Numbered from the stretch's first letter, positions 1-11,403 are shown. The stretch is 64,000 nucleotides of DNA from Rhodamnia argentea (GCF_020921035.1 NC_063150.1:11222001-11286000); one strand, 5' to 3'. Numbers and translations: made by a program. Notes: generated by a model not told the origin, from the letters alone.

Positions 1-376
1 TTTTTAGAGTCAAACTCCGGTTTGGTTTATGATTGTATAATTTTATTGAAGTTTCACTTGTTGATTTCCTAATTTTCTAGATCACTTCTGTCTGAAATCA
101 TCACATGATACTTTTCCTATATTTAAGAAAAAATCGAAGAACTACTTTTGGTGAAAGGTATTTTGGTGCGGGAGAAATTCTGGTGTAACAGTTGCATACC
201 TCAAGATTAATCCTTATTTGCCCGCCTCGGCTTTGGGTCGTAAGAGGTGCCGAGTACTCATGGATCAAAATCGGAACACTAATGGAGAGAAGGTACTTAA
301 ATAAAAGGAAAGGCAACCATTGTCAACTGAGATTCAGGAACGAGCACACGTGCTTGCTTATTCTCACCCCTAACTA
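1..376. other. intergenic, distal part of the copy A promoter duplication
   Basis: I see no gene here. The stretch from about 190 to 376 can be matched, imperfectly, to 39200-39420 upstream of the second DUF4220 gene. Both carry a phrase about a regular ACATGTGCTTG or ACACGTGCTTG core followed by TAGGAGCTACAA or TAGGGGCTGCAA. It is therefore the outer edge of the duplicated promoter region and not unique sequence. Confidence 0.5.
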
Positions 377-1230
377 GGAGCTACAATGAGAAATGTATTT
401 GAAATTCAAACAAGTACATTGTAATCACGTTCATTAAATTGTCTTGCCAACTTTGACGTCGTTTGTTAATGACCAAGACTTCAATCTAAGAATTTTTTTT
501 TTAAATCTCAATCTACAATGTAGTTAGTGGGAAAGCATTACCAAAATGTTTATGTTCGTGGAGTTTAGTCTATGCATTGAAGAGCGCCCACTTGATTCCA
601 CGTTGACTTGGATAAGTCCATGAAAAATACTGAAACAAAGGATTGTTAAATAATACAGAGCCACATCTAAAGGCATAACACATGGCCTTAAAGTTGACGT
701 TGTTCTATAACTACGTTAACTTCATCATAATCATGTTATAAACAGTCATTGTCAGAAAACCCAGTCATTGAAAATGATTGACTTCATCAGTCTTTTTTAT
801 GCAGTCCTTTTTGATGGAGAAATTTCAAATGCCTGTTCTCACTTCCATTTAGGAGATACAATGAGAACAGGCATTTGAAATTTCAAAAAGTACTTCCTAA
901 TCTCCTCCATTAAATTGTCTTGTCAACTTTGATGTTGTTTATTAATGACCAAACCTTCAATTAAGGACTTTTTTTTTAATCTCAATCCATAATGTAGTTA
1001 GTGGGGAAACATTACCAAAATGTTTATGTTCGTGGAATTTAGCCTATGCATTGAAGAGCGCCCTCTTGATTCCACGTTGACTTGGATAAGTACATGAAAA
1101 ATACTGAAACAAAAGATTGTTCAATGACAGTGTCACATCTAAAGACATAACACATGGCCTTAAAGTTGACGTTGTTCTATAACTACCTTAACTTGGCCAT
1201 AATCACGTTACAAACAGTCATTGTCAAAAG
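377..1230 (+). repeat. direct duplication of a ~380-bp upstream block
   Basis: Two copies, 377-760 and 851-1230, match almost throughout. Shared landmarks are AATTGTCTTG, AATGTTTATGTTCGTGGA, GCATTGAAGAGCGCCC, TTCCACGTTGACTTGGATAA and AACAGTCATTGTCA. Each copy contains several TTGAC cores (W-box type, known WRKY targets), for example in the CCACGTTGACTT phrase. A related single copy lies at about 39420-39700 upstream of DUF4220-B, so the block belongs to the promoter of this gene pair and was locally multiplied in front of copy A. Confidence 0.8.
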
Positions 1231-1355
1231 GGGGAAGGTGCGTGCGCGCTTATTTAGGAATGATTCATACTCTCTTTATGGAGCTTGTTATTGGGAAAAC
1301 ATGCTAAGGGAATTTCGATAATTCCAAAACTTGGAACTATTATATGTTATGCTAA

Positions 1356-1768
1356 GGAAAAAATTATCAAAAAAGTCCTGAACTTGTTGCAGTCATGCCA
1401 TTCAGTGTTAAACCTTTTAGATTTGTACCAACTAATTTCTACACATTTTATATTTGTGTTAGTTCAGTTATTTTGGCCAATTTTGGCTAGTTGGCCCCGA
1501 TGTGATAATTTTTAATATATTTAATATTTTTTTCAAATTATTTTTTTCTTTCTTCTTTATTCTTCTTGTTCTTGTTCTTCTTCCAATCGGTTGTCGGATT
1601 GGCAACGGGCTCACCCTTGCCGACATTGGACGAGGCTTACTTCATTGTGGTCGGGCGAGGTCAACCGGCTGGAGGAGGAAGAAAAAGAAAAATAGAAAAA
1701 AAAGGAAAGAAAATGAAATAAAAAAAAATATCTCTTAAAAGTATCAAAATACTATTAGAAATTTTCTA
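1356..1768. mobile_element. long-TIR MITE, family 1 (decayed)
   Basis: The left edge reads GGAAAAAATTATCAAAAAAG followed by TCCTGAAC. The right edge is an inverted, weaker version ending in AAATTTTCTAG. The same terminal motif flanks elements at 21860-22960, 23043-23640 and 42732-43577. The copy sits inside the repeated promoter block, between the second and third block copies. The target duplication is not resolved. Confidence 0.4.
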
Positions 1769-2016
1769 GTCAATGCCTGCCAACCAAAGTTCGTTGAAAT
1801 GATTGAATTAACACAATTGTAATAGGTTTATGATTTGTCTGGTTATTTTCCCTTAAGATAAGTACTTATATCAATACTAAGATGAATTTCAATTTATATC
1901 AATAATTCCTACAAGATCATTGAAGGCTAGGACAAAGATCGTGACAATAGGAGAGCAATGAGTCAATCTTTTCTCCAAAGGATGCTAATATACACAAAAG
2001 GATCATTGGGTAAGAA

Positions 2017-2220
2017 ATTGTCTTGCCAACTTTGACGTCATTTTTTAAAGAAAAATACTGAAGCAAATGATAGTTAAATGATACGATGGAACATCTAAAG
2101 ACATAATATAATGGCTTAGAGTTGACCGTGCTGTATAACTACCATACGCTTTGCTATAATCACGTTATAAACATTTAATATTGCGACCTCAGTCATTGAA
2201 AATGATTGACTTCATCGGTG
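2017..2220 (+). repeat. third, partial copy of the upstream block
   Basis: The sequence from ATTGTCTTGCCAACTTTGAC to CAGTCATTGAAAATGATTGA repeats the block at 377-790 with an internal deletion of the central part. The tail CAGTCATTGAAAATGATTGA is shared with about 762-785, so it derives from the first copy. It ends about 45 bp before the TATA box of DUF4220-A. Confidence 0.7.
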
Positions 2221-2262
2221 CATAATTTATACCGTCTATAGTGGATCTTCCTTAGCTGTATT

Positions 2263-2269
2263 ATATAAA
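2263..2269 (+). promoter_or_regulatory. TATA box of DUF4220-A
   Basis: TATATAA lies about 30-35 bp before a CT-rich leader (2298-2320) that begins the probable 5'UTR. The spacing fits a plant core promoter. In DUF4220-B the aligned sequence around 39688-39697 reads GTAATCTAAC, so the TATA element is absent there. Confidence 0.6.
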
Positions 2270-2297
2270 CTTATTGTCACAAACCTCAATATCAGTC

Positions 2298-2320
2298 CTC
2301 TCTCTCTCTCTCTCTCTCTC
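2298..2320 (+). repeat. (CT)n in the 5'UTR of DUF4220-A
   Basis: A 23-bp CT run just downstream of the TATA box. Paralog B has a longer run, (TC)n followed by (AC)n, at the same place. Pyrimidine-rich leaders near the start site are common in plant promoters. Confidence 0.8.
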
Positions 2321-2458
2321 ATCCTCCTCCATAAGCTCTCTCTGTCTCCTCTTCTAAAACACACACACAACAGATTCTTGATCAACGGGGGACTGATGCT
2401 TCTTTGAGCCGGGGGAGCAACATTTTCACCACCTGAGTCATGATATTCCCGGTTATCG

Positions 2459-3089
2459 GTAAGTAAAAAGACATTCAACTCATCTCCGATTCAGTGAACT
2501 TTGAGCTACATATAATGCACGGCATTGAAAAATGCAACCGAGGAGGCAAATAGAGGTCTGAAAAGATTTGAACTCATAATTTCCTATTAAGATAGCATGT
2601 GAGATTTGTTGGGATAACTGCCAACTATTCTAAAATATTAAACTATTAGATGGAGGTGTGGTTTTATATTAAAATATTCCAACAATGGATGTCCATGTTT
2701 TTTGTGGCCATAGTAGACTTATAATCTGGGCAAAAGCAGATGACTTCAAAAAAGAAGGAAAGAACGAAAATTAAAGTAGAAAGAATGCGATAATTTCCTT
2801 TTGTTCTCAAATCTATCTGCTTAAGAAACTACATAAGTAACTCGTAAGGAGGAGAATTTCTAAAGCAGCAAGGAAAGATCAAATCGTCTTACCTATGTTC
2901 ATGGAGTTACTTGGATTTTACAGCGCAATCGTTTTAATTTGGTTACACTGCAGAATATATCTCTTATGGCTAAACATTGTTGATCATTTTGCCAAATGCG
3001 CATTCATTAATGTGATTCTCACATCATTCTGTTTTTTACGATCAATGTACTTTCATCATTCTATTGCTAATACAAGTGTTGCATCGCAG
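2459..3089 (+). other. predicted 5'UTR intron of DUF4220-A
   Basis: The donor TCG|GTAAGT at 2459 and the acceptor GCATCGCAG ending at 3089 fall at the same positions as GTAGGT (39897) and CATTTCAG (40277) in paralog B. The flanking UTR sequence is conserved: GAGTCATGATATT before the donor and CAGCTG at the acceptor. The intron is 631 nt here against 381 nt in B. A dispersed repeat at 2597-2691 accounts for part of the difference. The start codon is 33 nt into exon 2. Confidence 0.65.
2597..2691 (+). repeat. dispersed ~90-bp repeat (copy 1 of 4)
   Basis: It begins CATGTGAGATTTGTTGGG, continues CCAACTATTCTAAAATATTA and ends ATATTCCAAC. Related copies are at 5475-5560, 52984-53060 and 53117-53210, all ending near ACTCTAAC. 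No terminal inverted repeat is seen. It may be a fragment of a larger element. Confidence 0.6.
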
Positions 3090-3121
3090 CTGTTGTAAGC
3101 AGTGGCATCGTCGCGAAGAAG

Positions 3122-5293
3122 ATGAAGGCGACGCAGGTCTTCTCATCGCATTTCAAAGAAGTGTGGGAAGAATGGGAGCTCCGCGGTGTCGTCTTCCTCA
3201 GCCTCACCCTCCAAATCCTGCTCATTTGCATGGGCAATCGCCGCAAATACATCCGCTTTTCCTGGTTCTGGGGGCTCATTTGGCTGGCCTACCTAATGGC
3301 CGATCCGGTCGCAATCTACGCGCTTGGCATAATCACGAACAAGCTCACAAAGATAAACGGCCATAGTGTGGATGCCAACACCGAGCTGAACGCGTTCTGG
3401 GCGCCATTCCTCTTGTTACATTTAGGAGGCCCCGACACCATTACGGCATATGCCCTGGAAGACAATGAGCTCTGGTTGAGGCACTCTTTGTCGCTAGTCA
3501 CCCAAACTGGAGTAACATTTTATATCTTCTTGATGGCATGGACTGGCCCAAATATATCCATCCTCGCCATCGTGATAATTCTTGCCGGGTTCGTCAAGTA
3601 TGGCGAAAGGGTCTATGTGCTCTGGGCTGCCAGCAGTGAGCAGTTCAGGGACTCCATCCCCGACCCGCCTCCTAATTACTCAAAGATAGTGGAGCAACAT
3701 AAGTTGATGAAGGCCGAGGGCTACAGTGTCACGCCGCACGAAGTGATCGAGGTCAGCGACATGATCATGGAAAACAATGTGAATGGTGCTGATCTTTTTT
3801 CTCCGGAGGAAAATCCCGATCAGAAGCAAATTTATAAGCATAGGCAAGGAGAATTGCTTGCGGCCAGAGGCCTGGTCAACATATTCCAACGCCTTTTCGC
3901 TGATCTCCTGCTGAGTTTCGAGGATCGGGACACAAGTCTGTCGTTGCTCAAGGATAAGAATTTCCGCACAGCCTTCGCAATCATTGAGATCGAATTGGGA
4001 ATCATGTACGACTTGCTCTATACGAAGGCCAAGGCAATCCATACTAGATGGGGCTTCGCTCGTCGCATATTTGGATTGGTTTCGACCTGCATCGTATTGA
4101 TACTCTTCAGTGAGATCGAGGATCAGCAATACTCAACAGCTGATCTTTATATGACCTTTATACTGCTAGCGGTGGCCATATTCCTGGAGATTTATGCTTT
4201 GGCCGTTCTTCTTTTCTCCGACAGGACGGCTTGTTGGTTGATTAAGAGAAAGAAACTCACCATCTTGGATCTCATCAATTGGTTGCGACCACTGACTAAA
4301 CGACGCCGCTGGTCGGATCACATGGCTCAATTCAGCCTATTGAGCTTTGCGTTCAAAGAGAAGCACCTTCCTTGCCATCGGATCCTCGAATGTCTGCACA
4401 TTGACGAGATAGTCGAGAAGCCCCTTTACAAGCATCACAAGAAAGTGACCGATGATATGAAGAAACTCATAATGAATCATATCAAAGAAATGCAATCCCC
4501 TTGTGCCGCTAAAGCGACCTGGGATGTTAACAAGTCAGAACACAAAGAGCATTTGCAATGGACCATGGAGCTTGAGTTCGACCAAACTATCCTGATTTGG
4601 CATATTGCGACTGAACTGTTGTACGGTCTGGAAAACGACAAAAACCTCCATCACAAAGCCAAGCCCGGTAAGTACTTGTCTCGATACATGTTGTATACCC
4701 TTGTCATGCACCCCGAGATGCTGCCGACCGGGATTGGACGCATCAAATTTCGCGAAACCTACATCGAGGCCATGAAATTTTTCGATGGGCTCAAGTCCTT
4801 CAAAGCAGATGAAGACCCAGATGACGAGGCTTCTTCTTTTGACAACGAAGAGGACATTGGAGGCTATAGGAAGTACGCGAAGAGATGTGCTGGATTCTGC
4901 ACGAGTGCTTGGCAACATATCAAGAAGAGGAAGAAGCGCAAACTCGACATAACTAGTGCCTTCAACCAGCTGCAGGAGCAGGTGAATACAGAGCTGGATT
5001 TGCTGGTCGCAAGAGGCGAAAAGAGCAAGTACGTGCTGTTCCACGGGTGTCGTCTCGCTTGGCAGCTGCGCCAGATCGAAAACGGAATAATGCAGGGGGA
5101 CATAGTAGGTGAGACGTGGGTCAAGATATTGTGTGATGCAGCGATTAAGTGTAAAGCGAAATATCATGCACAGCAACTGAGGAGAGGAGGAGAGCTTCTG
5201 ACTCATGTCTGGCTCATGATGGCCCATTTTGGCTTGACTGATCACTACCAGATTGCCCATGCCCCTGCTATAGCTGAGCTAATTGTGCACTAG
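3122..5293 (+). CDS. DUF4220/DUF594 domain membrane protein, copy A
   Basis: The gene is intact and encodes 723 aa in one coding exon. The first half is a DUF4220 region with several hydrophobic segments (about residues 21-37, 47-69, 122-142, 145-170, 318-330 and 343-365), including LLLHLGGPDTITAYALEDNE near residue 100, a motif typical of the family. The C-terminal DUF594 signature RRGGELLTHVWLMMAHFGL lies near residue 687. The protein is predicted to sit in a membrane. Plants encode many such proteins, often in tandem, and their biochemical role is unknown. The ATG at 3122 aligns with the second Met (codon 4) of paralog B, whose first ATG is GCG here. It has a spliced 5'UTR and a TATA box. 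PP2-A lies downstream in convergent orientation. Confidence 0.9.
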   Translation: MKATQVFSSHFKEVWEEWELRGVVFLSLTLQILLICMGNRRKYIRFSWFWGLIWLAYLMADPVAIYALGIITNKLTKINGHSVDANTELNAFWAPFLLLHLGGPDTITAYALEDNELWLRHSLSLVTQTGVTFYIFLMAWTGPNISILAIVIILAGFVKYGERVYVLWAASSEQFRDSIPDPPPNYSKIVEQHKLMKAEGYSVTPHEVIEVSDMIMENNVNGADLFSPEENPDQKQIYKHRQGELLAARGLVNIFQRLFADLLLSFEDRDTSLSLLKDKNFRTAFAIIEIELGIMYDLLYTKAKAIHTRWGFARRIFGLVSTCIVLILFSEIEDQQYSTADLYMTFILLAVAIFLEIYALAVLLFSDRTACWLIKRKKLTILDLINWLRPLTKRRRWSDHMAQFSLLSFAFKEKHLPCHRILECLHIDEIVEKPLYKHHKKVTDDMKKLIMNHIKEMQSPCAAKATWDVNKSEHKEHLQWTMELEFDQTILIWHIATELLYGLENDKNLHHKAKPGKYLSRYMLYTLVMHPEMLPTGIGRIKFRETYIEAMKFFDGLKSFKADEDPDDEASSFDNEEDIGGYRKYAKRCAGFCTSAWQHIKKRKKRKLDITSAFNQLQEQVNTELDLLVARGEKSKYVLFHGCRLAWQLRQIENGIMQGDIVGETWVKILCDAAIKCKAKYHAQQLRRGGELLTHVWLMMAHFGLTDHYQIAHAPAIAELIVH

Positions 5294-5639
5294 GACAGCA
5301 CTTTCGGATTTTTTTCTGTTGTCAATTCTTAATGTAAAAGAAATTGTTCGATATCATTGTTCCTCATGCATTCAATAACTTGTTGAGGTTCGTCCCACCA
5401 ACTCGATGCTATGATCATAAATGTCTAAATTATTTTTGCTTTTTCAATAACGAGGAAGCTCGTATTAGTTATATATGTGAGATTTTATGGGATTACTATC
5501 AACTGTTCTAAAATATTAAGCTATTATATAAATGCACAGTTTAATATTATATACTCTAACTCTTCCTATAGCGTAGAAATATTGCAATTGGAAATAAAAA
5601 TATGGAACCAATTTCTCTTGGCTTGACTGATTACTACTA

Positions 5640-6905
5640 GAGTACTTGATTTTTAATCATTTTTTATTTAGAAAAATTATTAAAAATTTGTAAAAATTGA
5701 TAAAATTGCAAAATCAAATTTGGAAGCCTTGGCCAAGCTTAAGGAATAAATTTTTAAGGGAAAAAAAATGTTTTGGTATGTTTTGCATTTTTAATATTTT
5801 TTGTATTATTGGGAAAAAAACCAAAAATTATTAAAAAAATAATTTGTGTCCAAAAAAATGAAAAATAGCTAGTATTTTTATTTTAATTCCCTCTTCATTT
5901 TGGCCTTTGAAAATTTGGATAATTCAATTTGGAGATGCACAAGTCATCACAAATGCAAATCCAAATTGAGCGAAAAATTCATTTGAGGCCTTCTAGTCTT
6001 TTTCTCACTTGATCCAAGTTTTGACATTTGATTCTTACAAATTTAATTGCATTTTGGTCCAATAAATTTCAATTTTTGATCAGATTGCAAAATGGAACTA
6101 TTTGCATTTTCAATTTAGTGCTTGATTTTCAATAAAGGTCAAATTGGTCATTTTAAAGATGAAACCATGCATATATAAACCTTCACCCATTGATTTTTCA
6201 GCATTCTAAACATATTGGTTGTTGACACCTGATTTTTAATCGGTTTTTCTTTTGAAAAATCTTTAAAAAATTCATAAAAATTCATAAAATTGAAAAATCA
6301 ACTTTGGGAACCTTGGCCTAGTATAAGGAACCATTTTTGAACAAAAAAAAATATTTTAAATTTTTTTCACATTTTTAAATATTTTTGGAAAATAGGAAAA
6401 ATGCTCGAAAAATCAAGAAAAATTAGCTTTTGAGGTAAAAAAAAATATAGAAAATAGTCAGTATTTTTATTTTAAATCCTTTTTTGTCTTGACCTCTTAA
6501 AATTGAAAAAATTCGATTCGAGATTATGTGTTTCTTCACAAACGTACAACCGAATTGGGCATAAAGAATACCATTTTATTCATTTTATCTTCCTTCTTCA
6601 CTTTTTGTGAGTTGTGACTTAGTGCTCTAATATCTCTTTTTACATCTTGGCCCAATTTTACAAGGACCTGCTCAATTTTAACAAAGGGACCTAATTGCAC
6701 AAAAATCCTTTCATTTTAGTCCCTAGGATACCAAAAATGAAATTAAATTTTTCCAGAGGGTACCCATGAAATCTCAAGACCTCTACCCTATATCTTACAC
6801 CCTTCTGAATGTAATGGTGGGTTTTAATCAGGCCAATTCTTTCAATAAGGTTTTGTATTTGTGAAAATTTCATTTCGGGTCAAACCCGACATTTGGTGTT
6901 TTTAC
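5640..6905. mobile_element. two head-to-tail LTR-like remnants
   Basis: Sequence from 5640 (ACTTGATTTTTAATC) and from 6220 (TGTTGACACCTGATTTTTAA) can be aligned for several hundred bases, including CCTTGGCC(A/T)AG and AGTATTTTTATTTTAA. TGTTGACACC is a common start of plant Ty3/gypsy LTRs. I could not fix the 3' ends or target duplications. The pair may be one LTR inserted next to or into another. Confidence 0.5.
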
Positions 6906-8252
6906 ACAATTTCAAATATATTTTTCACAAAACCACCTTTTCATGGTAAGTCCATGCTGGGAAAATGAATTTTTGGGTCAATTTTATAAAAAAAAAATCC
7001 CTTTTTCCAGTCGAATTGGAGGTTTGTCTCGCGTACCGGGTCTTCCGGGTCGGATCCTCCCGACCCGGAAGACCGGCACTATTCATCGCCTCTTTCAGAT
7101 ATCACACGCGCAGAAACAGAGAGGGAAGAGGGGGCAGTTCCGGAGAAGGGGATTTCGATTCCGTTTTAGACGACGGAGAGGGGCTCAAGAAAGCGTGTGG
7201 GAGGGCTCGTAAAAAAAAAGAATCAGTTAGCGATACACAACAGAATGAATCGAAAGAGAGAGAAAGGAGGAGAGAGAGGAAAACGGTCGCCATTGAAGCT
7301 CCGAGCACAGAGGTTTCGAGCTCGTTTTTTTGACGATCTAGGCGGCATCGAACGACGTTGCCACCTCTTCCAGATCTGCCATGATCTCAGGATCACGCCA
7401 AGCTCAGTTGGCTTCTCTGAAACTTCTGAAATAGGTGAGCCTCGTCCTCGGTCCCGAGTTTGAGCTTCCACGGTACAGATCGACTCATTCGAGTTCTTTG
7501 CGAGATTTTCAGTCCACATTACTCTTTAGTTATACCTGATCACCACCCTACCTTAGTTTTACAATTTTGTTGCATAAATCGCTCGAGCCGATTCCGAAAC
7601 CCCTGAACCAAGTTCGAGCTCTTTAGCTCGTTCTCGACATCTTCAAGCCCGCGCGATGGTCAGGTAAGCTCCTTCGGCCTTTTAAGATGATGCTTGATGA
7701 TTTTCATGGCTTGTTTGATGGAGGAAATGAGGAGTTAGATCTTCGCCGGACATAGGTGTTCGGTTGAAGCTCGAATAGGTAGGTTTAGGACTGGTTTTAG
7801 CTCTAAATCGGATATATGTTGATATAGAACGGCTGAGATTCGATTTGGCATAGAAATCGTGAGATTTAGCGGTCGTTTCAACATCGGAATAAAGGTTCAG
7901 GGGAGGAGCCGACGAGAATTGCCGGTGCTGGTCGTCTTCCCCAAGAAGGTGTTGATAAGTAAACGCCGACATGGTGATGACGTGGCAGCCACGTCAGGGG
8001 TCTGTTATAACTGATTTTACAAAAATAAAAAGAAATAAAAATCGGACCGGACGGTGGAAATAGAGCCACCCTCCTTAAGGTGGGGAATTCTTAATCATAT
8101 CATACAAAATCTTAAAATCCTCATGTTAACGTTATATCCCCCCAAGGATCACACATGCGTTCCTATTTTGAATTATATTAAAACCCGATAAAAATTGAAT
8201 CTCTATTGGCGGGATAGCTCTATCTCGGTGAGCTGGTTTTTCGAGGATGTTA
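6906..8252. other. gene-free stretch, probably LTR-derived
   Basis: No protein family is recognisable. The part up to about 7100 is AT-rich. From 7020 to 7960 the sequence is more GC-rich and contains short chance ORFs. The last part (about 8000-8252) probably belongs to the LTR of the gypsy fragment that follows, because a purine-rich tract, GGGGGGAGC on the minus strand, abuts TGTAACATCC at about 8252. Confidence 0.4.
7039..7074. repeat. perfect 15-bp hairpin
   Basis: GGTCTTCCGGGTCGG at 7039-7053 is followed by the 6-base loop ATCCTC and by its exact complement at 7060-7074. The arms are GC-rich in AT-rich surroundings. No gene end is nearby to make it a terminator. Confidence 0.85.
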
Positions 8253-9995
8253 CAGCTCCCCCCTCCTTAAGAAAATTACATTCTCGCAATTTAGGCTTTT
8301 GTTCCCTCATTGAATAACTCGGATACTTGTCGTTCCATCAGTTCCTCACTTTCCCAAGTGGCTTCCTCCGTATTGTGATGTTGCCATAAAACTTTGACAA
8401 AAGGGATGACTTTACTTCTCAAAACTTGTTCCTTCTGATCTAATATCTTTATTGGTTTCTCCTCATATTGTATGTACTCGTCTACATCCACTATGTCATA
8501 TGCTATTACATGGGTAGGGTCTGGTTGGTATTTTCTTATCATTGACACGGGAAACACGTCGTGGACATGCGTTAATTGAGGTGGCAATGCTAACCTGTAG
8601 GCGATATCCCCAATCTTTTCTACTAATATTTCAAATGGTCCCACAAATCGAGGACTCAGCTTGCCTTTCTTTCCAAATCTCGATATCTCTTTCATAGGAG
8701 ATACTTTTAAGAATACGTAATCACTAATCTCAAATTCTAACGGTCGTCGATGTTTATCGGCATAATTCTTTTGTACACTCTATGCATCTTCGGGTGATTT
8801 CGTATCGCGTATATAGCTTTTGTGGCCATTTGGACTAGTTCCGGATCCATAATACTACGTTTGCCCACCTCACTCCAACAAGCCGGAGTTCGGCACGGCC
8901 GTCCGTATAGAGCTTCAAATGGGGCCATACCAATAGGTCGCCGATAACTATTATTGTAGGCGAATTCTACCAAATGCAATTTCTCATCCCAATTGGCTCT
9001 GAAGTTTATAATGCATGCTCGTAGCATATCCTCAAGTATTTGTATAATTCTTTCTATTTGCCCTTCTGTTTGAGGATGGAAAGCAGTACTAAAGTAAAGC
9101 TTTGTTCCCATAGCTTCTTGTAGACTTTACCAAAATCTTGCAGTGAATCTTGGGTCTTGATATGAGGTTATAGTTACTAGTATGCCATGTAATTGAATGA
9201 CGTGCTTTATGTATAAGTCGGTGAGCTTTTTCGTAGAGTAGTCCTTTCGTGCTGCAAAGAAATGAGCGGACTTTGTAAGTCTATCCACAATGACCCATAT
9301 TGAATCATGACTATTCGATGTCCTCAGCAGTCCCCGTACGAAATCCATCGTAATGTGCTCCCATTTCCATTATAGTATTTCTAGAGTTTTTAGTGATCCC
9401 GCTGGTTTATGTTTTCAGCTTTTACTTGCTGACAAGTAAGGCATTTGGCAACATGTTCCGCAATATCTCTTTTCATACCATTCCAATGGTAATGTTTGCG
9501 GAGGTTCCAATACATTTTAGTACTCCTCAGGTGAATACTATATCCACTTCGATGAGCTTCATCTAAAATATCTTGTTTAAGTGTCTCATCATTCGGGCAC
9601 ATACATCGTTCATGGTATCGTAACACTCCATCTTCGGTGATCTGAAAATGTGGTTTGTTTACGGCTAATACCTCTTTTTTAATCCTTGCAGTTTCGGTGT
9701 CACTCAATTGCAATGCCTTGATCCTTTGCAGGACTTCAGGTTCAACTCGTAGAGTTGCCATCATACTTGTTAAACCATCAACCTCAAGTTTATATTATGA
9801 ATCTGCCATTTCCTTTATTAAATTCCACTATCGTACCATTAAGTTGGCGACTATCATGCTCGCATTTTTCCTACTAAGAGCATATGCTACTTTGTTAGCC
9901 TTTCCAGGATGATACAAAATTTCACAATCATAATCTTTTAATAGTTCCATCCACCGCCTCTGTCTCGGATTCAATTTTATTTCCTTGATCTGTTT
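8253..9995 (-). mobile_element. truncated Ty3/gypsy pol fragment (dead)
   Basis: Read on the minus strand, the order is the RNase H tail (about 9995-9850, [10 protein letters not shown]), the integrase zinc-binding HHCC region (9764-9390), the integrase core (9348-9127 and 9111-8737) and a C-terminal chromodomain-like end (8695-8291, VSELFNEG near the stop). Gag, protease and reverse transcriptase are absent. Breaks: a stop after FTARFW near 9127, a frameshift near 8760, and loss of the second catalytic Asp (SYQD where the family has SDRD). The final Glu in GQIER is kept. A purine tract next to TGTAACA at about 8252 marks the probable start of the 3' LTR. The fragment lies between DUF4220-A and PP2-A. 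Confidence 0.9.
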
Positions 9996-10029
9996 ATTTT
10001 ATTGTTCGATCGATTTTTTCGACAATACA

Positions 10030-10150
10030 AAGTGTGGTTCTTTTCCTGGCCGTGGATCGTCTCACGACTATGAGGACAACCACGAATGTTCATTTGACGA
10101 CCTACAGTGTAATCGTCTGAACTACAACATTTTGTGGTGGTAGGCAAGCA
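10030..10150. repeat. conserved noncoding block downstream of PP2-A
   Basis: The sequence TTCCTGGCCGTGGATCGTCT to TTTTGTGGTGGTAG matches 44497-44612 downstream of PP2-C (TCCTGGACGTGGATCGTCTG and ATGTTGTGGTGGTGGTAG). It retains CGACCTAC(A/G)GTGTAAT. I cannot assign a coding frame. It is part of the duplicated module and could be a 3'UTR, a lost exon or an older insertion. Confidence 0.6.
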
Positions 10151-10311
10151 ATTTAAAAACTCACACATTTTAGTGAAACACAGCAACATCTAGATAAGAA
10201 AATACCAGTTTATCAGAGAAATCAGATCCACCAGGCACTTTCACCTTGATCAAACAACAGAAACTTATTTAAGTGTTAATCAGTTCATTAGATAACACCT
10301 AGATTTGATGG

Positions 10312-11349
10312 TTAATCTTTTGGTCGAAGGACAGCCCCTTTGACGATGAGTCCAGACTTCCAATGACCACTAACTTGACAGTAGGAAAAGCTTATCTCGC
10401 CAACATTCTGCGGAGTCGTCATGAATGTTCCGACAGGGATGTCTCTCCATTCACCCTTCGGCGTCTCCTCCATATTGTCGATGCGTCCCTGCGTGGTTCC
10501 ATCCGGCAGAGTGAGGGTTAGATTCACTGGACCATGCAACCCGCTGCCATTGTCTCTCATTTTCACCACGAATGCGACCTCATACGTAGTCTTCGGAGAG
10601 AGCTTGATAGTCTTGAACTTGCCCGAAAATTCTAGCCAGCATATATCCAGCAGCTCTGCCACGGGTATCTCTACTTCGCTGCTAAAACTGAAAGTCCACA
10701 TTTGAAACAATTTGCTGATTAATAGTGAGATCCACGGCGGGTACCACTAAATCAAACCAGTACCACCACGTTTTCTATCATGTAACTGTGTTCACAAATT
10801 TCAGCAAAAAGAGAAAAAATCTGTTCACAATTGAAGAAGGAGTATAGTTACCATTGTTCCTTCTCGTTTGTCCAACCCCAGTTCTCGGTCCCGTCGACCC
10901 CAGCAATAAATAACCCTTTAGCAAGCAAAAGGAAGCAATTCTTTTCGAGATCTTCATCGACCCAGAACTTCTACAATTTTACAACAAATGTGAATGGAAT
11001 TTTTGTCTGACAGATCCAAGTTTGCTACACATTTCTCATCTCCAGATGAAATAATTTCTAAAGTGAGTAGTTTATACAATCTTCCTTTTCCTGATAAAGC
11101 AAATAATTCAAGGAGTTAAAATACCAGTTTATCATCATTCATGAGCACTCCACGATAGATCCGATTGCACATCTCTTCAACGCTGATGGAGGAATCCACA
11201 TTCGTCTCTTTTCTAACCAAACTGACGGCGAGAAGAGGAGGTCTTCTCTCTCTTCGTTTCTCTTCTTGCGGGGCTTCATCATCTGGCCTCATTGAAGCTG
11301 GGACTCCCTCTGGTTCCTGCAAAAGCTGCCCTGTTAGGTTTTTAGCCAT
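10312..11349 (-). CDS. PP2-like (phloem protein 2) lectin-domain protein, PP2-A
   Basis: Three exons on the minus strand: 11349-11125, 10970-10852 and 10714-10312, joining in frame to 248 aa. Donors are CTG|GTATTT and ATG|GTAACT, and acceptors TTGTAG and AATCAG. Exon 1 has a charged region (QEEKRRERRPP) and SISVEEMCNRIYRGVL. Exon 2 gives FWVDEDLEKNCFLLLAKGL, matching the W(V/I)D..KNC(F/Y)(M/L)L.A core of PP2 proteins. Exon 3 gives the rest of the domain (CWLEFSGKFKTIKLSPKT, GHWKSGLIVKGAVLRPKD). Such proteins are phloem or defence-related lectins that may bind GlcNAc-type glycans. No F-box or TIR is seen. The ATG at 11349 is the first in frame, since the open frame further upstream has none. 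Confidence 0.85.
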
Positions 11350-11403
11350 TGAGTTTCTTGCAGCAGACTGAACCTGTTCCGATTCAAGAAGATGTCTGAA
11401 CAA

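Noticed and set aside
7052..7333. Short basic open frames around 7.0-7.5 kb
   Set aside because: They overlap in several frames in purine-rich DNA next to LTR remnants. No family signature.
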